NCBI RefSeq assembly: GCF_030418165.1
Contig: NZ_JAUHTQ010000001.1
Location: 434,001 to 498,000 of the forward strand
Source: Ureibacillus aquaedulcis
GTDB taxonomy: Bacteria > Bacillota > Bacilli > Bacillales_A > Planococcaceae
DNA length: 64,000 bases
Direction: 5' to 3'
Positions 63,370 to 64,000 of the stretch are shown piece after piece (within the stretch, counting starts at the first letter, position 1; every line of letters begins with the position of its first letter). The translations under genes and the position numbers were made by a program. The notes below the pieces were generated by a model. The model had not been told where the DNA came from and ran no database searches. It worked only from the letters and a program-made list of their open reading frames with translations.

Positions 63370-64000
63370 ATGGCGTTTGAATTCCGCATGCCTGATATCG
63401 GAGAAGGTATACATGAAGGTGAAATCGTAAAATGGTTCGTGAAAGCGGGCGACAAGATTCAAGAAGATGATGTATTATGTGAGATTCAAAATGATAAAGC
63501 AGTTGTAGAAATGCCTTCACCTGTAGAAGGGACAATCCTGGAAATCCTAGTGGAAGAAGGTTCGGTAGCAGTGGTAGGCGATGTCATCATCCGAATCGAT
63601 GCACCTGGATACGAAAATCTACAGTTCAAGGGTGACGACCACCACAAAGAAGAATCGACTTCTACTACAAGTGCACAAGTTCAAGGTACAGCCGAAGATG
63701 GCGACCCTGTAGAAAAAGCACCAGTTGAAGGGGATTCTAAACAAGATCCGGCTGTTAATATTTCAGGAAATGAATTAGAATCAGACAGTTCAGGAAATGA
63801 ACGAATTATAGCAATGCCATCCGTTCGTAAATATGCTAGAACTAAAGGTGTCAACATCCAGCTTGTAAGCGGCTCCGGCAAAAATGGGCGCATCCTCAAA
63901 GAAGACATTGAAAACTACCTAAATGGTGGTGCAACTTCTTCTGAAACTGAGGCTGTAGAAGAATCACCTGTGGTTGAGACTGCTTCAGTTGAAGAGAAAG
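63370..64000 (+). CDS. pdhC: Dihydrolipoamide acetyltransferase E2, N-terminal part (cut by window edge)
   Basis: 210 codons visible. Residues 1-80 are a lipoyl domain with the lipoylated lysine in NDKAVVEM. A Ser/Glu-rich linker follows, then the peripheral subunit-binding domain [31 protein letters not shown], then another linker. The catalytic domain lies beyond the edge. AGGAAGAAAGG precedes ATG. 24 bases after pdhB. Confidence 0.95.
   Translation, partial: MAFEFRMPDIGEGIHEGEIVKWFVKAGDKIQEDDVLCEIQNDKAVVEMPSPVEGTILEILVEEGSVAVVGDVIIRIDAPGYENLQFKGDDHHKEESTSTTSAQVQGTAEDGDPVEKAPVEGDSKQDPAVNISGNELESDSSGNERIIAMPSVRKYARTKGVNIQLVSGSGKNGRILKEDIENYLNGGATSSETEAVEESPVVETASVEEK

Overview
The window is a stretch of AT-rich chromosome from an endospore-forming Firmicute. 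Gene content and order follow the Bacillus subtilis yjb, yjc, yko/ykv, yku and ykr/pdh neighbourhoods. Several replacements (no cotVWX, an added spoVA cluster, an added ppx-ppk pair, minisatellite-like arrays between genes) suggest a Planococcaceae/Lysinibacillus-Solibacillus type relative. That placement is inferred from synteny and protein likeness; no marker gene is present to prove it.

Region 1 (1-9.4 kb): 3' end of pepF, a degenerate 51-55 bp repeat tract, a recognisable RoxS/RsaE regulatory RNA, then a stress block: spxH and a truncated globin, a lytic transglycosylase and a CYTH protein on the minus strand; yjbL, the (p)ppGpp synthetase sasB, NAD kinase, a pseudouridine synthase and mgtE on the plus strand. 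Region 2 (9.5-16.5 kb): spore genes. A CotO-like candidate and a CotY/CotZ coat protein flank a 52-bp tandem array. A sigma-G type promoter drives lipoprotein-spoVAC-spoVAD-spoVAE, followed by yjcZ and spoVIF, then yjcF/G/H and a PgpA-like gene. Region 3 (16.5-34.6 kb): two unlisted tiny genes, an aldehyde dehydrogenase, an M42 peptidase, murE, prfC, a yybP-ykoY manganese riboswitch with its TerC-type exporter, a KtrD-like K+ channel subunit, a soluble PAS histidine kinase, an MhqR-like repressor, a lipoprotein, a CPBP protease, a Spo0E-like phosphatase, ykwC, an MFS gene and cheV.

Region 4 (34.6-43.5 kb): translationally coupled ppx-ppk, an SGDEF-EAL protein, a NERD/zinc-ribbon protein, an 11-unit 51-bp tandem array, and fadH behind a FadR-type operator. 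Region 5 (43.6-54.1 kb): darB, ccpC, dapH-dapL, an MFS exporter, a regulator-potABCD polyamine operon, and the ykuU/ykuV redox pair. Region 6 (54.1-64 kb): a DUF2935 protein, a methyltransferase, ktrC, rpoY-rnjA, a 23-residue cationic peptide gene, a HAD phosphatase, peptide deformylase, and pdhA-pdhB-pdhC running off the right edge.

Themes that tie genes together: sporulation (coat, SpoVA channel, SpoVIF, kinase and Spo0E-like phosphatase, DapH/DapL supplying diaminopimelate and dipicolinate precursors), redox and stress control (RoxS with a Rex-like box, SpxH, YkuU/V), and second messengers (SasB, DarB, SGDEF-EAL). The least explained features are the three tandem arrays with the same 51-52 bp period but different unit sequences.

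No tRNA, rRNA, transposase, prophage or CRISPR array was seen.
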